Below, in pieces: positions 35,024 to 43,956 of a DNA stretch of 64,000 bases. The position numbers and the translations under genes were made by a program. Under the pieces are notes generated by a model. That model worked only from the letters and a program-made list of their open reading frames with translations. It did no database searches and was not told the origin of the DNA. Origin of the DNA: an uncultured Lachnospira sp. (lineage in GTDB: Bacteria; Bacillota; Clostridia; Lachnospirales; Lachnospiraceae); assembly GCA_910589305.1 (NCBI GenBank), contig CAJUTV010000003.1, forward strand, positions 1 through 64,000, given 5' to 3'. The first letter of the stretch is position 1, and every line of letters begins with the position of its first letter.

Positions 35024-35581
35024 ATGCCAAAACAAAAAATAACAAAAGAAATGGTTGTTCATGCTGCTTTTGAACTGGCAAGGGCAGGGGGGATGGAGCA
35101 GGTGATGGTAAAAAATATTGCCAAAAAACTGAATTGTTCCGTACAGCCTATTTACAGTTATTGCAATAATATGGATGGACTTAGAAATGATGTTGCCAAG
35201 CAGGCAAAACAATTTATACAAGAATATATAGCAGCACATATTGATAAAAAGGATTTATTTCGCAGTACAGGAAAGGCATATATACAGATTGCAAAAAATG
35301 AACCACATATTTTTAAACTTTTTATTTTTCAAGAACGAAAAAATATTTCTTCTCTGGAGGAATTATATCAATCAGAAACCAATCCCCAAGTAGCACAAAA
35401 AATTGCAAAAGAGTTAAATATTAGTATAGAACAAGCTAAAAAATTACATTTGAATATGTTGATTTACACCATAGGAATAGGCACAATTTTTTCAGTCACA
35501 ACACCAGGAATAGCGGCTGATGAAATTTATTTACAGCAGGAGCAAGCCTATGAAGCATTTTTAAAAGCAGCATTGGAGTAA
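35024..35581 (+). CDS. TetR/AcrR family transcriptional regulator
   Basis: The 185-residue protein has an N-terminal helix-turn-helix (about 8-50: ITKEMVVHAAFELARAGG, then VKNIAKKLNCSVQPIYSYCNN) and a helical ligand-binding C-terminal domain. The start is ATG 35024 behind GGAGG; an upstream frame to 35003 lacks a site. The next gene, a flavodoxin-like protein, follows after 41 bases on the same strand and is the likely target. The ligand is unknown. Confidence 0.88.
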   Translation: MPKQKITKEMVVHAAFELARAGGMEQVMVKNIAKKLNCSVQPIYSYCNNMDGLRNDVAKQAKQFIQEYIAAHIDKKDLFRSTGKAYIQIAKNEPHIFKLFIFQERKNISSLEELYQSETNPQVAQKIAKELNISIEQAKKLHLNMLIYTIGIGTIFSVTTPGIAADEIYLQQEQAYEAFLKAALE

Positions 35582-35622
35582 TACTGGTGATAAGCAATAC
35601 AGAAAAGAGGTCAAGGTTAAAA

Positions 35623-36153
35623 ATGAGTAAAAAAATAATGATTGTATATAAGAGTGTAACTGGATTTACAAAAGAGTATGCTCAAATGATAGCACAAGAA
35701 CTGGATTGTTCATTAATAGATTTTAAGAATGTTACAGCACAGATGATGTCCGAAGTGGATATTGTTATTTTTGGCAGCAGAATGCACGCAGGAATGGTTG
35801 ACGGACTTAAAAAAGCAAAGCAATTATTTGCACAGAGCAAAGCTTCACAGTTTATTGTTTTTGCGACAGGCGCTATGCCCAATGAAGAAAAAGACACAAT
35901 AGATGAAATGTGGAAGAATAATTTTACATCGGAAGAATTACAGCAAATTCCGCATTTTTATATGCAGGGTGGTTTGCGTTATGAAAAAATGCCTTTTTTT
36001 GATAAGATGATGATGAAAGTATTTTGTATGATGATGAAAAAGAAGAAAAATAAAAATGAGAAGGAACAACAGCTTGCTGATATAATTACAACGTCTTATG
36101 ATATTTCTTCAAAGTCATATATTATGCCATTGATTGAGGCTTTAAAATTATAA
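35623..36153 (+). CDS. Flavodoxin-like protein
   Basis: The 176-residue protein has the FMN phosphate loop IMIVYKSVTGFTKEYA at its start, then DIVIFGSRMHAGMVDGLKKA and FVFATGAMPNEE, as in the flavodoxin-domain proteins related to HemG/menaquinone-dependent protoporphyrinogen oxidase. It probably carries FMN and moves electrons. The region FFDKMMMKVFCMMMKKKKNKNEK is unusually Met/Lys-rich. I start at ATG 35623; an upstream frame to 35587 has no site. It is the second gene of the TetR unit, so it may be induced by redox or drug stress. Confidence 0.8.
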   Translation: MSKKIMIVYKSVTGFTKEYAQMIAQELDCSLIDFKNVTAQMMSEVDIVIFGSRMHAGMVDGLKKAKQLFAQSKASQFIVFATGAMPNEEKDTIDEMWKNNFTSEELQQIPHFYMQGGLRYEKMPFFDKMMMKVFCMMMKKKKNKNEKEQQLADIITTSYDISSKSYIMPLIEALKL

Positions 36154-36281
36154 GTGGTTATTGTTAAGATAATTTTAGGGTTATACTGTTTGTATAATAT
36201 AAAAAGCTTGACAAAATTGAACAAGGTGTTCTATTAAGTAAATTGAATATATGTAATAGACCGTATATTTTACATTGATTT

Positions 36282-36453
36282 TTTAACCTCATCAAGGAAG
36301 TCCCCCACTTCAATGCTGCAAAGGCATAAGTGGGGGACTTCCTTGTTTTAGTGGGAGTATAAGCTCCCACTGAAAAGCTACGATAGTAGCTATGAGGTTA
36401 GGGTGTCAAACACCCGAACAAGTAGCAAGGTTGATTGTAAATAGCTGCTTGAT
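36282..36453 (+). repeat. Family A repeat, best-preserved copy
   Basis: TTTAAC starts at 36282. A closing helix pairs TAACCTCAT (36284-36292) with ATGAGGTTA (36392-36400). Inside are a perfect 17 bp hairpin (36294-36310 with 36328-36344), a 7-8 bp hairpin (GTGGGAG 36351-36357 with CTCCCAC 36364-36370) and a 6 bp hairpin (36376-36381 with 36386-36391). Outside follow GGGTGTCAAACACCC (36401-36415) and a right-end hairpin ending TTGAT at 36449-36453. No coding capacity. Confidence 0.85.
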
Positions 36454-36473
36454 TTTAACAAGCCTATTGCACT

Positions 36474-36545
36474 ATGCAGCATTTTTACTTTATAGAAAAG
36501 TTTTACTGGTCAGCAAGTTTAGACTTGTAAAAGCTGTACAGAAAC
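36474..36545 (+). repeat. Family B repeat between family A copy and aroF
   Basis: GCAGCATTTTTAC near 36477 pairs loosely with GTAAAAGCTGTAC (36527-36539), followed by AGAAAC. It fills the end of the 398-base gap between the flavodoxin gene and the convergent DAHP synthase gene. Confidence 0.35.
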
Positions 36546-36551
36546 TTTTTT

Positions 36552-37580
36552 TTACAGTAATTCTGCAATATCGTATAATAATTTTTCCGATTCATTCCAG
36601 CCTAAACATGGGTCTGTGATGGATTTTCCATAGATACCTTCACCGACTTTTTGACAGCCTGATTCAATATAGCTTTCAATCATAACACCTTTGACTAGGC
36701 TGTTTACTTCACTAGAATGTCTCATACTGTGCAAAATTTCTTTGGTGATACGTATTTGTTCCAGATACATTTTTCCGGAATTAGAATGATTGGTATCAAT
36801 AACACAGGCTGGATTGACAAGGTCTGTTGAATGATACATATCAACAAGGCGTATTAAATCCTCATAGTGATAGTTTGGTATATTTTGTCCATGTTTGTTG
36901 ACAGCACCGCGAAGAATTGTGTGTGTCAGTGGATTTCCATTCGTTGAGACTTCCCAGTTGCGATAGATAAAAGTTTGTTTTGCCTGTGCGGCAATAACGG
37001 AATTAAGCATAACGCTAAAATCCCCGCTCGTAGGATTTTTCATGCCAGCAGGCACATCAACGCCACTGATAGTCAATCGGTGCTGTTGGTCTTCAACAGA
37101 GCGCGCGCCAACGGCAATATAAGAAAGAACATCCGATAAAAACCAGTAATTTTCAGGGTAGAGCATCTCATCAGCAGGCATCAGTTCTGTTTCTTCCATC
37201 ACACGAATGTGCATTTTTCTAATTGCGACTAAACCCGCCAGCAAATCCGGTTTTTTTTCAGGATTTGGCTGATGAAGCATTCCTTTATAGCCCATTCCAG
37301 TAGTACGCGGTTTATTGGTGTATACTCTTGGTATAATAATAATTTTATCTTGTACTTTTTCCTGTACTTTTTTTAATCGGAGCGTATAATCAAGCACAGC
37401 GTCCTCATTATCAGCAGAACAAGGTCCGATAATTGCCAAAAATTTATTGGATTTGCCAGTGATAACATCAGCAATTTCATTGTCGCGCTCTGCTTTTAAT
37501 AAAGCAATATGTTTAGGTACAGGGTATTGTTCCTTAATTTCTGAAGGGGTTGGTAATTTTCTTATAAATTCAAAACTCAT
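36552..37580 (-). CDS. 3-deoxy-7-phosphoheptulonate (DAHP) synthase, class I
   Basis: This enzyme condenses phosphoenolpyruvate and erythrose 4-phosphate in the first step of aromatic amino-acid synthesis. The 342-residue class I (AroFGH type) protein shows AIIGPCSADN (metal cysteine), RVYTNKPRTTGMGYKG, the GARSVEDQQHR loop, CVIDTNHSNSGK and MIESYIESGCQ. The start is ATG 37580 behind GAGGAT; the reading frame extends upstream but without a site. It stands alone, apart from other aro genes. Feedback class cannot be read from sequence with confidence. Confidence 0.94.
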   Translation of the reverse strand: MSFEFIRKLPTPSEIKEQYPVPKHIALLKAERDNEIADVITGKSNKFLAIIGPCSADNEDAVLDYTLRLKKVQEKVQDKIIIIPRVYTNKPRTTGMGYKGMLHQPNPEKKPDLLAGLVAIRKMHIRVMEETELMPADEMLYPENYWFLSDVLSYIAVGARSVEDQQHRLTISGVDVPAGMKNPTSGDFSVMLNSVIAAQAKQTFIYRNWEVSTNGNPLTHTILRGAVNKHGQNIPNYHYEDLIRLVDMYHSTDLVNPACVIDTNHSNSGKMYLEQIRITKEILHSMRHSSEVNSLVKGVMIESYIESGCQKVGEGIYGKSITDPCLGWNESEKLLYDIAELL

Positions 37581-37887
37581 AGTAATCCTCTTTTCTGTGT
37601 TACTTTTGTGTATTATACAGTAAAATAAGGTGTTCAAAGATAAAAGATAATAAATGATAAACACCTATATAGCATGGCTGAACTTTAACACAATCTATAA
37701 AAAATGTAAAGATGATAATATACAAATAGGTTAAGATGATGTTATAATAATTATAGGAATGATAGTAAAAGTTTTTTGGATAAATTAAAATGGGACAAAT
37801 GGAGTGAAAAAGCAGAGTTTTTTGCAGGTAAGTAAGATATGTCATGGTTTCTGGGTTTATAAACAGAACAAAGATAGGAGGGATTTG
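37581..37887. other. Divergent intergenic region between DAHP synthase and pdp
   Basis: The 307 bases hold the divergent promoters. A TATAAT at about 37743 faces pdp but with a weak -35, and TTTACA with TAAAGT 17 bases apart on the minus strand faces the DAHP synthase gene. No RNA fold or short gene stands out. An in-frame start at 37804 upstream of pdp is not supported. Confidence 0.35.
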
Positions 37888-39192
37888 ATGAGAATGTATG
37901 ACATAATCCTCAAAAAAAGAGATGGAGGAATACTCACCAAAGAAGAGATTGCATATGTTGTTAAAGGTTTTACAGATGGAACAATACCTGATTATCAGAT
38001 GTCTGCCTTATTGATGGCAATTTATTATCAACATATGAATTATGAGGAGACATTAAATTTGACATTAGAAATGGCAAAAAGCGGTGATATTCTTGATTTG
38101 TCATCAATTCAAGGAATTAAGGCAGACAAACATTCTACAGGAGGTGTTGGTGATAAAACAACGTTGGTACTTGGTCCTATGGTGGCAGCAGTGGGCGTAA
38201 AGACAGCAAAGATGAGTGGCAGAGGACTAGGCTATACAGGTGGTACAATTGACAAGCTGGAAAGTATACCTAGATTTAGTACCTCATTAGATGTACATAC
38301 ATTTATGAAAAATGTATCTGAAATTGGGATTGCAGTCACAGGACAGACTGGCAATTTGGCACCTGCCGATAAAAAAATGTATGCTTTAAGAGATGTGACA
38401 GCAACGGTAGATAATATTGCGCTGATATCAAGCAGTATTATGAGTAAAAAATTGGCTTCAGGCGCGGACATTATTGTGCTTGATGTCAAGGTGGGCAGCG
38501 GCGCATTTATGAAAACAGAACAAAAGGCATATGAGCTTGCAAGAGAGATGGTGCGGATTGGAACAGGAGCAGGCAGGAAAGTGTCCGCCGTTCTTTCAGA
38601 GATGGACCAGCCGTTAGGTCTTGCTGTTGGCAATGCGCTTGAAGTGATTGAAGCGATTGATACTTTAAAGGGAAATGGACCAAAAGATTTATTGGAGTTA
38701 TGTGTGGCTTTAGGTTCACATATGGTTGTTTCAGCAGGTATAACAGACCGTTTACTAGAGGCAGAAAATTTATTAAAACAAACGATAACCAATCAGACCG
38801 CCTATAAGAAATTCTGTGCTTTTGTAAAAGCGCAAGGTGGTGATGTTGCTGTGTTAGAGTCACCTCAAAGTCTGATTCATGCAAGCATTATAAAAAATAT
38901 TGTATCAGATGAGACAGGATATATTAGCCATATCAAATCGGATGATATTGGAAAAGCCGTTATGCTGCTTGGCGGTGGACGACAGACAAAAGATTCAGCT
39001 ATTGATGCTTCTGTTGGTATTGTGCTTCGTAAAAAAGTAGGAGATTATATAGTCAAAGGAGAATCGTTAGGTGTGATGTTTGCCAATCAAGAAGAGTTGG
39101 CACAGCAGGCAAATCAAATATTTAAAGAAGCATTTTGCTTTTCTGATAAAAAAGTAGAAAAAACACCATTAATCAAAGGAATTGTAATTTAA
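37888..39192 (+). CDS. pdp: Pyrimidine-nucleoside phosphorylase
   Basis: Pdp splits uridine or thymidine with phosphate to base and (deoxy)ribose 1-phosphate, in nucleoside salvage. The 434-residue protein has the family opening MYDIILKKRDGG, the phosphate and substrate segment DKHSTGGVGDKTTL, SGRGLGYTGGTIDKLES, and the C-terminal VGDYIVKGESLG biotinyl-like domain. The start is ATG 37888 behind AGGAGG; an in-frame ATG at 37894 is also possible. Its TAA stop lies inside the TTTAAC of a family A repeat. Confidence 0.93.
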   Translation: MRMYDIILKKRDGGILTKEEIAYVVKGFTDGTIPDYQMSALLMAIYYQHMNYEETLNLTLEMAKSGDILDLSSIQGIKADKHSTGGVGDKTTLVLGPMVAAVGVKTAKMSGRGLGYTGGTIDKLESIPRFSTSLDVHTFMKNVSEIGIAVTGQTGNLAPADKKMYALRDVTATVDNIALISSSIMSKKLASGADIIVLDVKVGSGAFMKTEQKAYELAREMVRIGTGAGRKVSAVLSEMDQPLGLAVGNALEVIEAIDTLKGNGPKDLLELCVALGSHMVVSAGITDRLLEAENLLKQTITNQTAYKKFCAFVKAQGGDVAVLESPQSLIHASIIKNIVSDETGYISHIKSDDIGKAVMLLGGGRQTKDSAIDASVGIVLRKKVGDYIVKGESLGVMFANQEELAQQANQIFKEAFCFSDKKVEKTPLIKGIVI

Positions 39193-39309
39193 CTTCATCA
39201 AGAAAGGCACTCACTTTAATGATATACAGGCATAAGTGGGAGATTTGCATTGTGATAGCAGCTAGGTGGTTTGAGCAAGTAGTGCAGCCAATTGCAAATA
39301 TCCATTTAA
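39188..39309 (+). repeat. Family A repeat overlapping the pdp stop
   Basis: TTTAAC (39188-39193) contains the pdp stop. TTCATCAAGAAAGG, the main hairpin (CACTCACTTTAATG with CATAAGTGGGAG), GTGATAGCAGCTAGGTGGTTTGAGCAAGTAG and a weak right end with ATTGCAAATATCC follow, ending near TTTAAG at 39305-39310. It ends a few bases before the kduI promoter. Confidence 0.7.
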
Positions 39310-39316
39310 GTAATGG

Positions 39317-39345
39317 TTGAATTAATTTGTAAATTATGGTATAAC
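39317..39345 (+). promoter_or_regulatory. Promoter for kduI
   Basis: TTGAAT (39317-39322) and TATAAC (39340-39345) are separated by 17 bases, just after the right end of the family A repeat. Confidence 0.6.
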
Positions 39346-39390
39346 TAGTATAGTTAGCCATTGGGCAATAATAAAAACAAGGAGAGTACT

Positions 39391-40233
39391 ATGGAAGTTA
39401 GACCAGGAGCAAATCCAGCAGACGTAAAAAATTATGATACAGACCGATTAAGACATGATTTTCTTATACAAGATTTATTTGTAGTAAATGAGATTAAGAC
39501 AATATACAGCCAGATTGATAGAATTATAGTAGGTTCTGCCACACCAGCGGACAAGACTCTTACATTAGAGGCAGGCGCTGAGCTTCGAGCAAATTATTTT
39601 CTTGAAAGAAGAGAAATGGGCATTATCAATATTGGCGGCAATGGAACCGTTACAGTAGATGGGACCGAGTACAAGTTTAAGTATAAAGATGGAATGTATA
39701 TAGGTATGGGAGCTAAGGATATTAAGTTTTCAAGTGATGATGCAGCAAATCCAGCAAAGTTTTATTTTAACAGTGCTCCTGCTCATATGACGTATCCAAC
39801 GGTATTTATTGACCCAGATAAAGATATTTTACCAGAAAACAAAAAAGAACTTGGCTGCCTTGAGAGTGCAAATCATCGAACCATTAACAAGTATATATTG
39901 CCAGGACAAGTAGAGAGCTGTCAGCTTGAGATGGGTATGACTTGTCTGGAGCCAGGAAGTGTTTGGAATACAATGCCATGTCATACACATGACAGAAGAA
40001 TGGAAGTATATCTGTACTTTGAAGTACCAGAAGATGCGGTAGTCTTCCATTATATGGGCGAGCCAACACAGACACGTCATATTGTTATGAGAAATGAGGA
40101 GGCTGTTATCTCACCAAGCTGGTCTATTCATTCAGCTTCAGCAACACACGCATATACATTTATATGGGGTATGGTTGGTGAAAATCAAGATTTTGATGAT
40201 ATGGATGATGTAGATATGAAAGATTTGAGATAA
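39391..40233 (+). CDS. kduI: 5-keto-4-deoxyuronate isomerase (5-dehydro-4-deoxy-D-glucuronate isomerase)
   Basis: KduI converts 5-keto-4-deoxyuronate, released from pectin or glycosaminoglycan oligomers by lyases, to 2,5-diketo-3-deoxygluconate. The 280-residue cupin keeps the zinc site: His198 and His200 in MPCHTHDRR, Glu205, and His247 in WSIHSAS, matching the E. coli ligands shifted by two. The start is ATG 39391 behind AAGGAG. kduD, the next enzyme, follows 365 bases downstream, possibly as a separate transcript. Confidence 0.95.
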   Translation: MEVRPGANPADVKNYDTDRLRHDFLIQDLFVVNEIKTIYSQIDRIIVGSATPADKTLTLEAGAELRANYFLERREMGIINIGGNGTVTVDGTEYKFKYKDGMYIGMGAKDIKFSSDDAANPAKFYFNSAPAHMTYPTVFIDPDKDILPENKKELGCLESANHRTINKYILPGQVESCQLEMGMTCLEPGSVWNTMPCHTHDRRMEVYLYFEVPEDAVVFHYMGEPTQTRHIVMRNEEAVISPSWSIHSASATHAYTFIWGMVGENQDFDDMDDVDMKDLR

Positions 40234-40598
40234 ACATAGTCTTTTTGTGTAGATAAAAGATTGAACATTTCAATCATGGGATTTATGTTTGTGCATTGTT
40301 TGTTACAAAGTTATAATAACTTTTAATTCTTTGTGCAAAAGCTGTGCAGAAATAAGAAAAAATGAAAGATTAAGACATTTATATTTGAGCTTAATCTACT
40401 CATAAATTAACATTAGGGCAAGAACTACCCAAAGTTGTAAAAAATGCTTAAAGATAGTGTGAAAAAATTTTACATGCAAGATACTTGCTGTTTTCCAATA
40501 AGCAAATTTGACGAGTTTGGAAAGAATATCAATAAGAATTTCATCGTTTTCTATTTTGTGATGAAGAGTTCAAAAATTTATAAAAAGGAGAGGTAAAT
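40234..40598 (+). other. Intergenic region between kduI and kduD
   Basis: The 365 bases contain a small palindrome AAAGTTAT/ATAACTTT at 40307-40323, a possible weak terminator, and a family B tail (AAAAGCTGTGCAGAAATAAG at 40337-40356). A TTGACG at 40508 could be a -35, but its -10 is unclear. No riboswitch or gene was recognised. Confidence 0.4.
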
Positions 40599-41396
40599 AT
40601 GTCAGTAAATTTTTCACTTGAAGGTAAAATTGCTTTAGTTACTGGTGCTTCATATGGTATCGGTTTTGCAATCGCATCTGGAATGGCTAAAGCTGGTGCA
40701 ACAATCGTTTTCAACGATATTAAGCAGGAATTAGTAGATAAAGGAATAGCAGCTTATAAGGAGGCTGGTATCGACGCACATGGTTATGTATGTAATGTAT
40801 GTGATGAAGCTGGCGTTAATGCGATGGTAGAGGCTATTTCTAAGGAAGTTGGACCTATTGATATTCTTGTCAACAATGCTGGTATTATCAAGAGGATTCC
40901 TATGTGTGATATGACAGCAGAAGAGTTTAGACAAGTTATTGATGTTGACTTAAATGCACCATTTATTGTTTCAAAGGCTGTTATTCCTTCAATGATTGAA
41001 AGAGGTCATGGTAAGATTATTAACATCTGTTCAATGATGTCTGAGCTTGGACGTGAGACTGTTTCTGCATATGCAGCAGCTAAGGGCGGTTTGAAGATGC
41101 TTACAAGAAATATTTGTTCAGAATATGGCAAATATAATATTCAATGTAATGGTATTGGACCTGGCTATATTGAGACACCTCAAACAGCACCACTTAGAGA
41201 GCGTCAGCCAGATGGTTCAAGACATCCATTTGATTCGTTTATTGTTGCAAAGACTCCAGCAGAGAGATGGTTAAAGCCAGAAGAATTGGCTGGTCCAGCC
41301 GTATTCCTTGCTTCAGAAGCATCCGATGCTGTCAATGGACATATTCTTTATGTTGATGGTGGTATCCTTGCTTATATTGGCAAACAGCCAGAATAA
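40599..41396 (+). CDS. kduD: SDR oxidoreductase, 2-keto-3-deoxygluconate/gluconate 5-dehydrogenase type
   Basis: The 265-residue short-chain dehydrogenase has the NAD loop TGASYGIG at 15-22, the NNAG motif at 92-95, and the catalytic Ser145-Tyr158-Lys162 triad. The family resembles KduD/IdnO, and its place after kduI favours KduD, which reduces 2,5-diketo-3-deoxygluconate to 2-keto-3-deoxygluconate. The start is ATG 40599 behind AAAGGAGAGG. Codon use is more biased (many GCT, GGT, AAG) than in neighbours, a sign of strong expression. Gluconate 5-dehydrogenase is the alternative. Confidence 0.85.
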   Translation: MSVNFSLEGKIALVTGASYGIGFAIASGMAKAGATIVFNDIKQELVDKGIAAYKEAGIDAHGYVCNVCDEAGVNAMVEAISKEVGPIDILVNNAGIIKRIPMCDMTAEEFRQVIDVDLNAPFIVSKAVIPSMIERGHGKIINICSMMSELGRETVSAYAAAKGGLKMLTRNICSEYGKYNIQCNGIGPGYIETPQTAPLRERQPDGSRHPFDSFIVAKTPAERWLKPEELAGPAVFLASEASDAVNGHILYVDGGILAYIGKQPE

Positions 41397-41436
41397 TGGG
41401 CGTTGATTGGAAAAGTTATTAAAATACGAAATTTTT

Positions 41437-41475
41437 AGGGGGGGGGTATAACGAAATGCCTCCCCTTATATTTTT
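41437..41475 (+). terminator. Terminator after kduD
   Basis: An 8 bp stem pairs 41437-41444 with 41459-41466 (one G-T), and ATATTTTT follows. The 5' arm lies in a run of nine G (41438-41446), which is unusual in this AT-rich DNA and a likely slippage site. Confidence 0.75.
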
Positions 41476-41601
41476 GGCAAAAAAATAACTTTACTTTACA
41501 AATAAGAAACAATTGATTAATATTAATAGTGGCTTGCAAAAAGCAAAGCTGATATTTTATTATATTTAAAGAAAGAGAAAGGAGTTATTGAACGAATTAC
41601 T

Positions 41602-42558
41602 ATGAAACTTGAGGTAAAGAATATTAAGAAGACATTTGGCGATACTGAAGTTTTGCATGATATTTCGTTTGAGGTGTCCAATGGAAAAGCATTGGGATTG
41701 CTTGGGCGAAATGGCGCAGGTAAAACAACGACAATAAGGGTCATCATGGATGTGTTTCATGCGGATTCCGGAGAGTTGCTGCTAGATGGAAAAAAATTCA
41801 CACAAAAACAGCATTTAATTGGATATTTACCAGAAGAGAGAGGATTATATCCGAAAAAAACAGTTATTGAACAGCTTGTATATTTGGGGAGGCTTCGTGG
41901 TATAAGCAAATCAGTAGCGATTAATAATTCAAAAAAATGGTTAAGGCGACTTGAAGTAGACCAATATGAAAATAGAAAACTTGAGACGCTCTCAAAAGGT
42001 AATGCACAAAAAGTTCAGTTGGCATCAACGTTAGTGTGCGACCCAGATATTGTTATTCTTGATGAGCCTTTTAGCGGTCTTGACCCTGTCAATTCAAAGA
42101 TTCTTCAAGATGTTGTGCAAGAGTTGATTGACAGTGATAAACTGGTTATTTTTTCAAGCCATCAGATGAGTTATGTGGAAAATTTTTGTAAAGATATTGC
42201 TATTATTGACAATGGAAAGCTTGTTTTGTCAGGCAATTTGATTGAGATAAAGAAAAAATTTGGCGAAAAACAGCTTGTTTTATCTCCAATGGATGGTAAT
42301 TTAGATAAATTAGAGCAAATTATTCATACAAAGTTATCCGATTTTATTGTTCCTACAGGCAGAACAAAAGAAGATATCATTATAAAATGTGTAAAAGATA
42401 TATCCAGAAAAGAATTGTTAGCGCAAATCCTTGAATGTGATATTGAAATCGAACATTTTGAGACCTATAAGCCAAGTTTGAATGATATCTTTGTTGCCAC
42501 AGTAGGCGATGAAGAAAATAACATAAAGCAAACGAAAATGACAGGAGGTACAGTCTGA
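41602..42558 (+). CDS. ABC transporter ATP-binding protein, NatA type
   Basis: The 318-residue ATPase has Walker A GLLGRNGAGKTTT, a signature LSKGNAQKVQLA (variant of LSGGQ), Walker B PDIVILDEPFSGLDP and a switch SSHQM, plus a C-terminal DUF4162-like domain. It resembles NatA/YhaQ ATPases that pair with permeases for sodium, drug or peptide export. The start is ATG 41602 with its AAAGGAG about 17 bases upstream, rather far. Its stop shares one base with the start of the permease gene, so they are coupled. Confidence 0.9.
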   Translation: MKLEVKNIKKTFGDTEVLHDISFEVSNGKALGLLGRNGAGKTTTIRVIMDVFHADSGELLLDGKKFTQKQHLIGYLPEERGLYPKKTVIEQLVYLGRLRGISKSVAINNSKKWLRRLEVDQYENRKLETLSKGNAQKVQLASTLVCDPDIVILDEPFSGLDPVNSKILQDVVQELIDSDKLVIFSSHQMSYVENFCKDIAIIDNGKLVLSGNLIEIKKKFGEKQLVLSPMDGNLDKLEQIIHTKLSDFIVPTGRTKEDIIIKCVKDISRKELLAQILECDIEIEHFETYKPSLNDIFVATVGDEENNIKQTKMTGGTV

Positions 42559-43835
42559 TGAAGAAATTTTCAGTCGTTTTTATGTATGAGCTTAAAAATT
42601 ACATACAAAATAAATCCTATATGGTTTCAACGATAGTGATAGCTGTTTTACTTGCAGCAATTATGTTTTTGCCAAGAGTGATTGATATGTCTGGCATGTT
42701 AGGCGACAGTACATCAACTTCTTCACCAACGCAAGATTCTGTGGAAGAAAATGAAGATGTAAATCAAAGTAGTGAAAATGTAGGCAATTTGCTTATATAT
42801 GATAAGAGTGGTGTATTTGGTGATTTATCATTAGTTAAAAGTGCTTTTTACAATTATACTATCCAGACAAAGAATTCTAAAGAAGATATTGAGGAAGCTG
42901 TAAAAAATAGTGATGATACGATTGGATTTGTTGTCAATTCCATGACAGAATATGATTATTATGTGAATAACAGCAGTATGTATGACAGTAATTGTGATAT
43001 TTTCAACAATCTTTTAATAACAGCAAATCAGATAAAGTTTTGTCAAGATAATGGTTTAGACTACGAAAAATCAATATCATATTTTTATCCTGATATTAAG
43101 AGTAATAAAAATGTATTAGGAAAAGATATGAGCAATAATTATACGTATTGTTATATTTTAATTATTTTTATCTTTATGATTATTATCTTATACGGTGTGA
43201 TGGTTGCAACATCGGTTACCCAAGAAAAGAGTAATCGAACCATTGAAGTGTTAATTACATCATCAAATACCAATGTGTTGTTTTTTGGCAAAGTATTTGC
43301 AGGCGCTGTTGCAGCGTTATTTCAGACAGCACTTATATTGGGTGCTACGATTATATCCTATCAGATTAACCGTGACGCATGGAACGGTATATTAGATTTT
43401 GTGCTTGATATACCTTCAGAAGTGCTTATCACTTTTGCATTTTTTGGACTTGGCGGATTTTTATTTTATACATTTATCTATGGTGCGGTTGGTGCGCTTG
43501 TCTCTAAGACAGAAGATATCAACAAGAGTTCAGGCGGCATTCAGATGATTATTATGATTGTTTATTTTGCTGTATTAGTACAGCTTAGCAATATTGACGG
43601 TATTGTTATGAAAGTGGCATCATGGCTTCCTATCAGTTCTTACAGTGCTATGTTTGCAAGAGTTGCTATGGGCAATGTTGCTATGTGGGAAATAGTAGTT
43701 TCATTAGTTATTCTTATTGTAAGTATTATCGGCGTTGGCTTTCTTGGAGCAGCAATCTATAGAATGGGAACATTGCGATATGGTAATCCAATTAAATTAT
43801 CCAATGCAATTAAAGCTATAAAAAATAATAAATAA
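42558..43835 (+). CDS. ABC transporter permease, NatB/ABC-2 type
   Basis: The 425-residue permease has one N-terminal span (about 20-42), an extracellular domain of about 160 residues rich in Ser/Asn, and five or six C-terminal spans with TSVTQEKSNRTIEVLITSS, typical of NatB/ABC-2 permeases. The extracellular part starts with an unusually acidic Ser/Thr/Glu stretch (STSTSSPTQDSVEENEDVN). The start ATG 42558 overlaps the NatA stop by one base. Substrate unknown. Confidence 0.88.
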   Translation: MKKFSVVFMYELKNYIQNKSYMVSTIVIAVLLAAIMFLPRVIDMSGMLGDSTSTSSPTQDSVEENEDVNQSSENVGNLLIYDKSGVFGDLSLVKSAFYNYTIQTKNSKEDIEEAVKNSDDTIGFVVNSMTEYDYYVNNSSMYDSNCDIFNNLLITANQIKFCQDNGLDYEKSISYFYPDIKSNKNVLGKDMSNNYTYCYILIIFIFMIIILYGVMVATSVTQEKSNRTIEVLITSSNTNVLFFGKVFAGAVAALFQTALILGATIISYQINRDAWNGILDFVLDIPSEVLITFAFFGLGGFLFYTFIYGAVGALVSKTEDINKSSGGIQMIIMIVYFAVLVQLSNIDGIVMKVASWLPISSYSAMFARVAMGNVAMWEIVVSLVILIVSIIGVGFLGAAIYRMGTLRYGNPIKLSNAIKAIKNNK

Positions 43836-43848
43836 AAGATTCTGATAT

Positions 43849-43890
43849 GTTTATAAAACGATGTTTATAAAACGACGTTTATAGAATGAT
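43849..43890 (+). repeat. Short tandem repeat, 14 bp units
   Basis: Three head-to-tail units, GTTTATAAAACGAT, GTTTATAAAACGAC and GTTTATAGAATGAT, directly follow the permease gene; further degenerate units may continue to about 43920. They lie in the gap between converging genes and have no evident role. Confidence 0.7.
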
Positions 43891-43956
43891 ATATTTATAA
43901 AAAGTTGTTATAAATAAAACAAGAATAGAGTAAAAACATATAAGATTAAAAAAGTC

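Noticed and set aside
41438..41446. Run of nine G as a phase-variation tract
   Set aside because: It is outside any coding frame and forms one arm of the kduD terminator, so a switch role is unlikely, although its length may vary.
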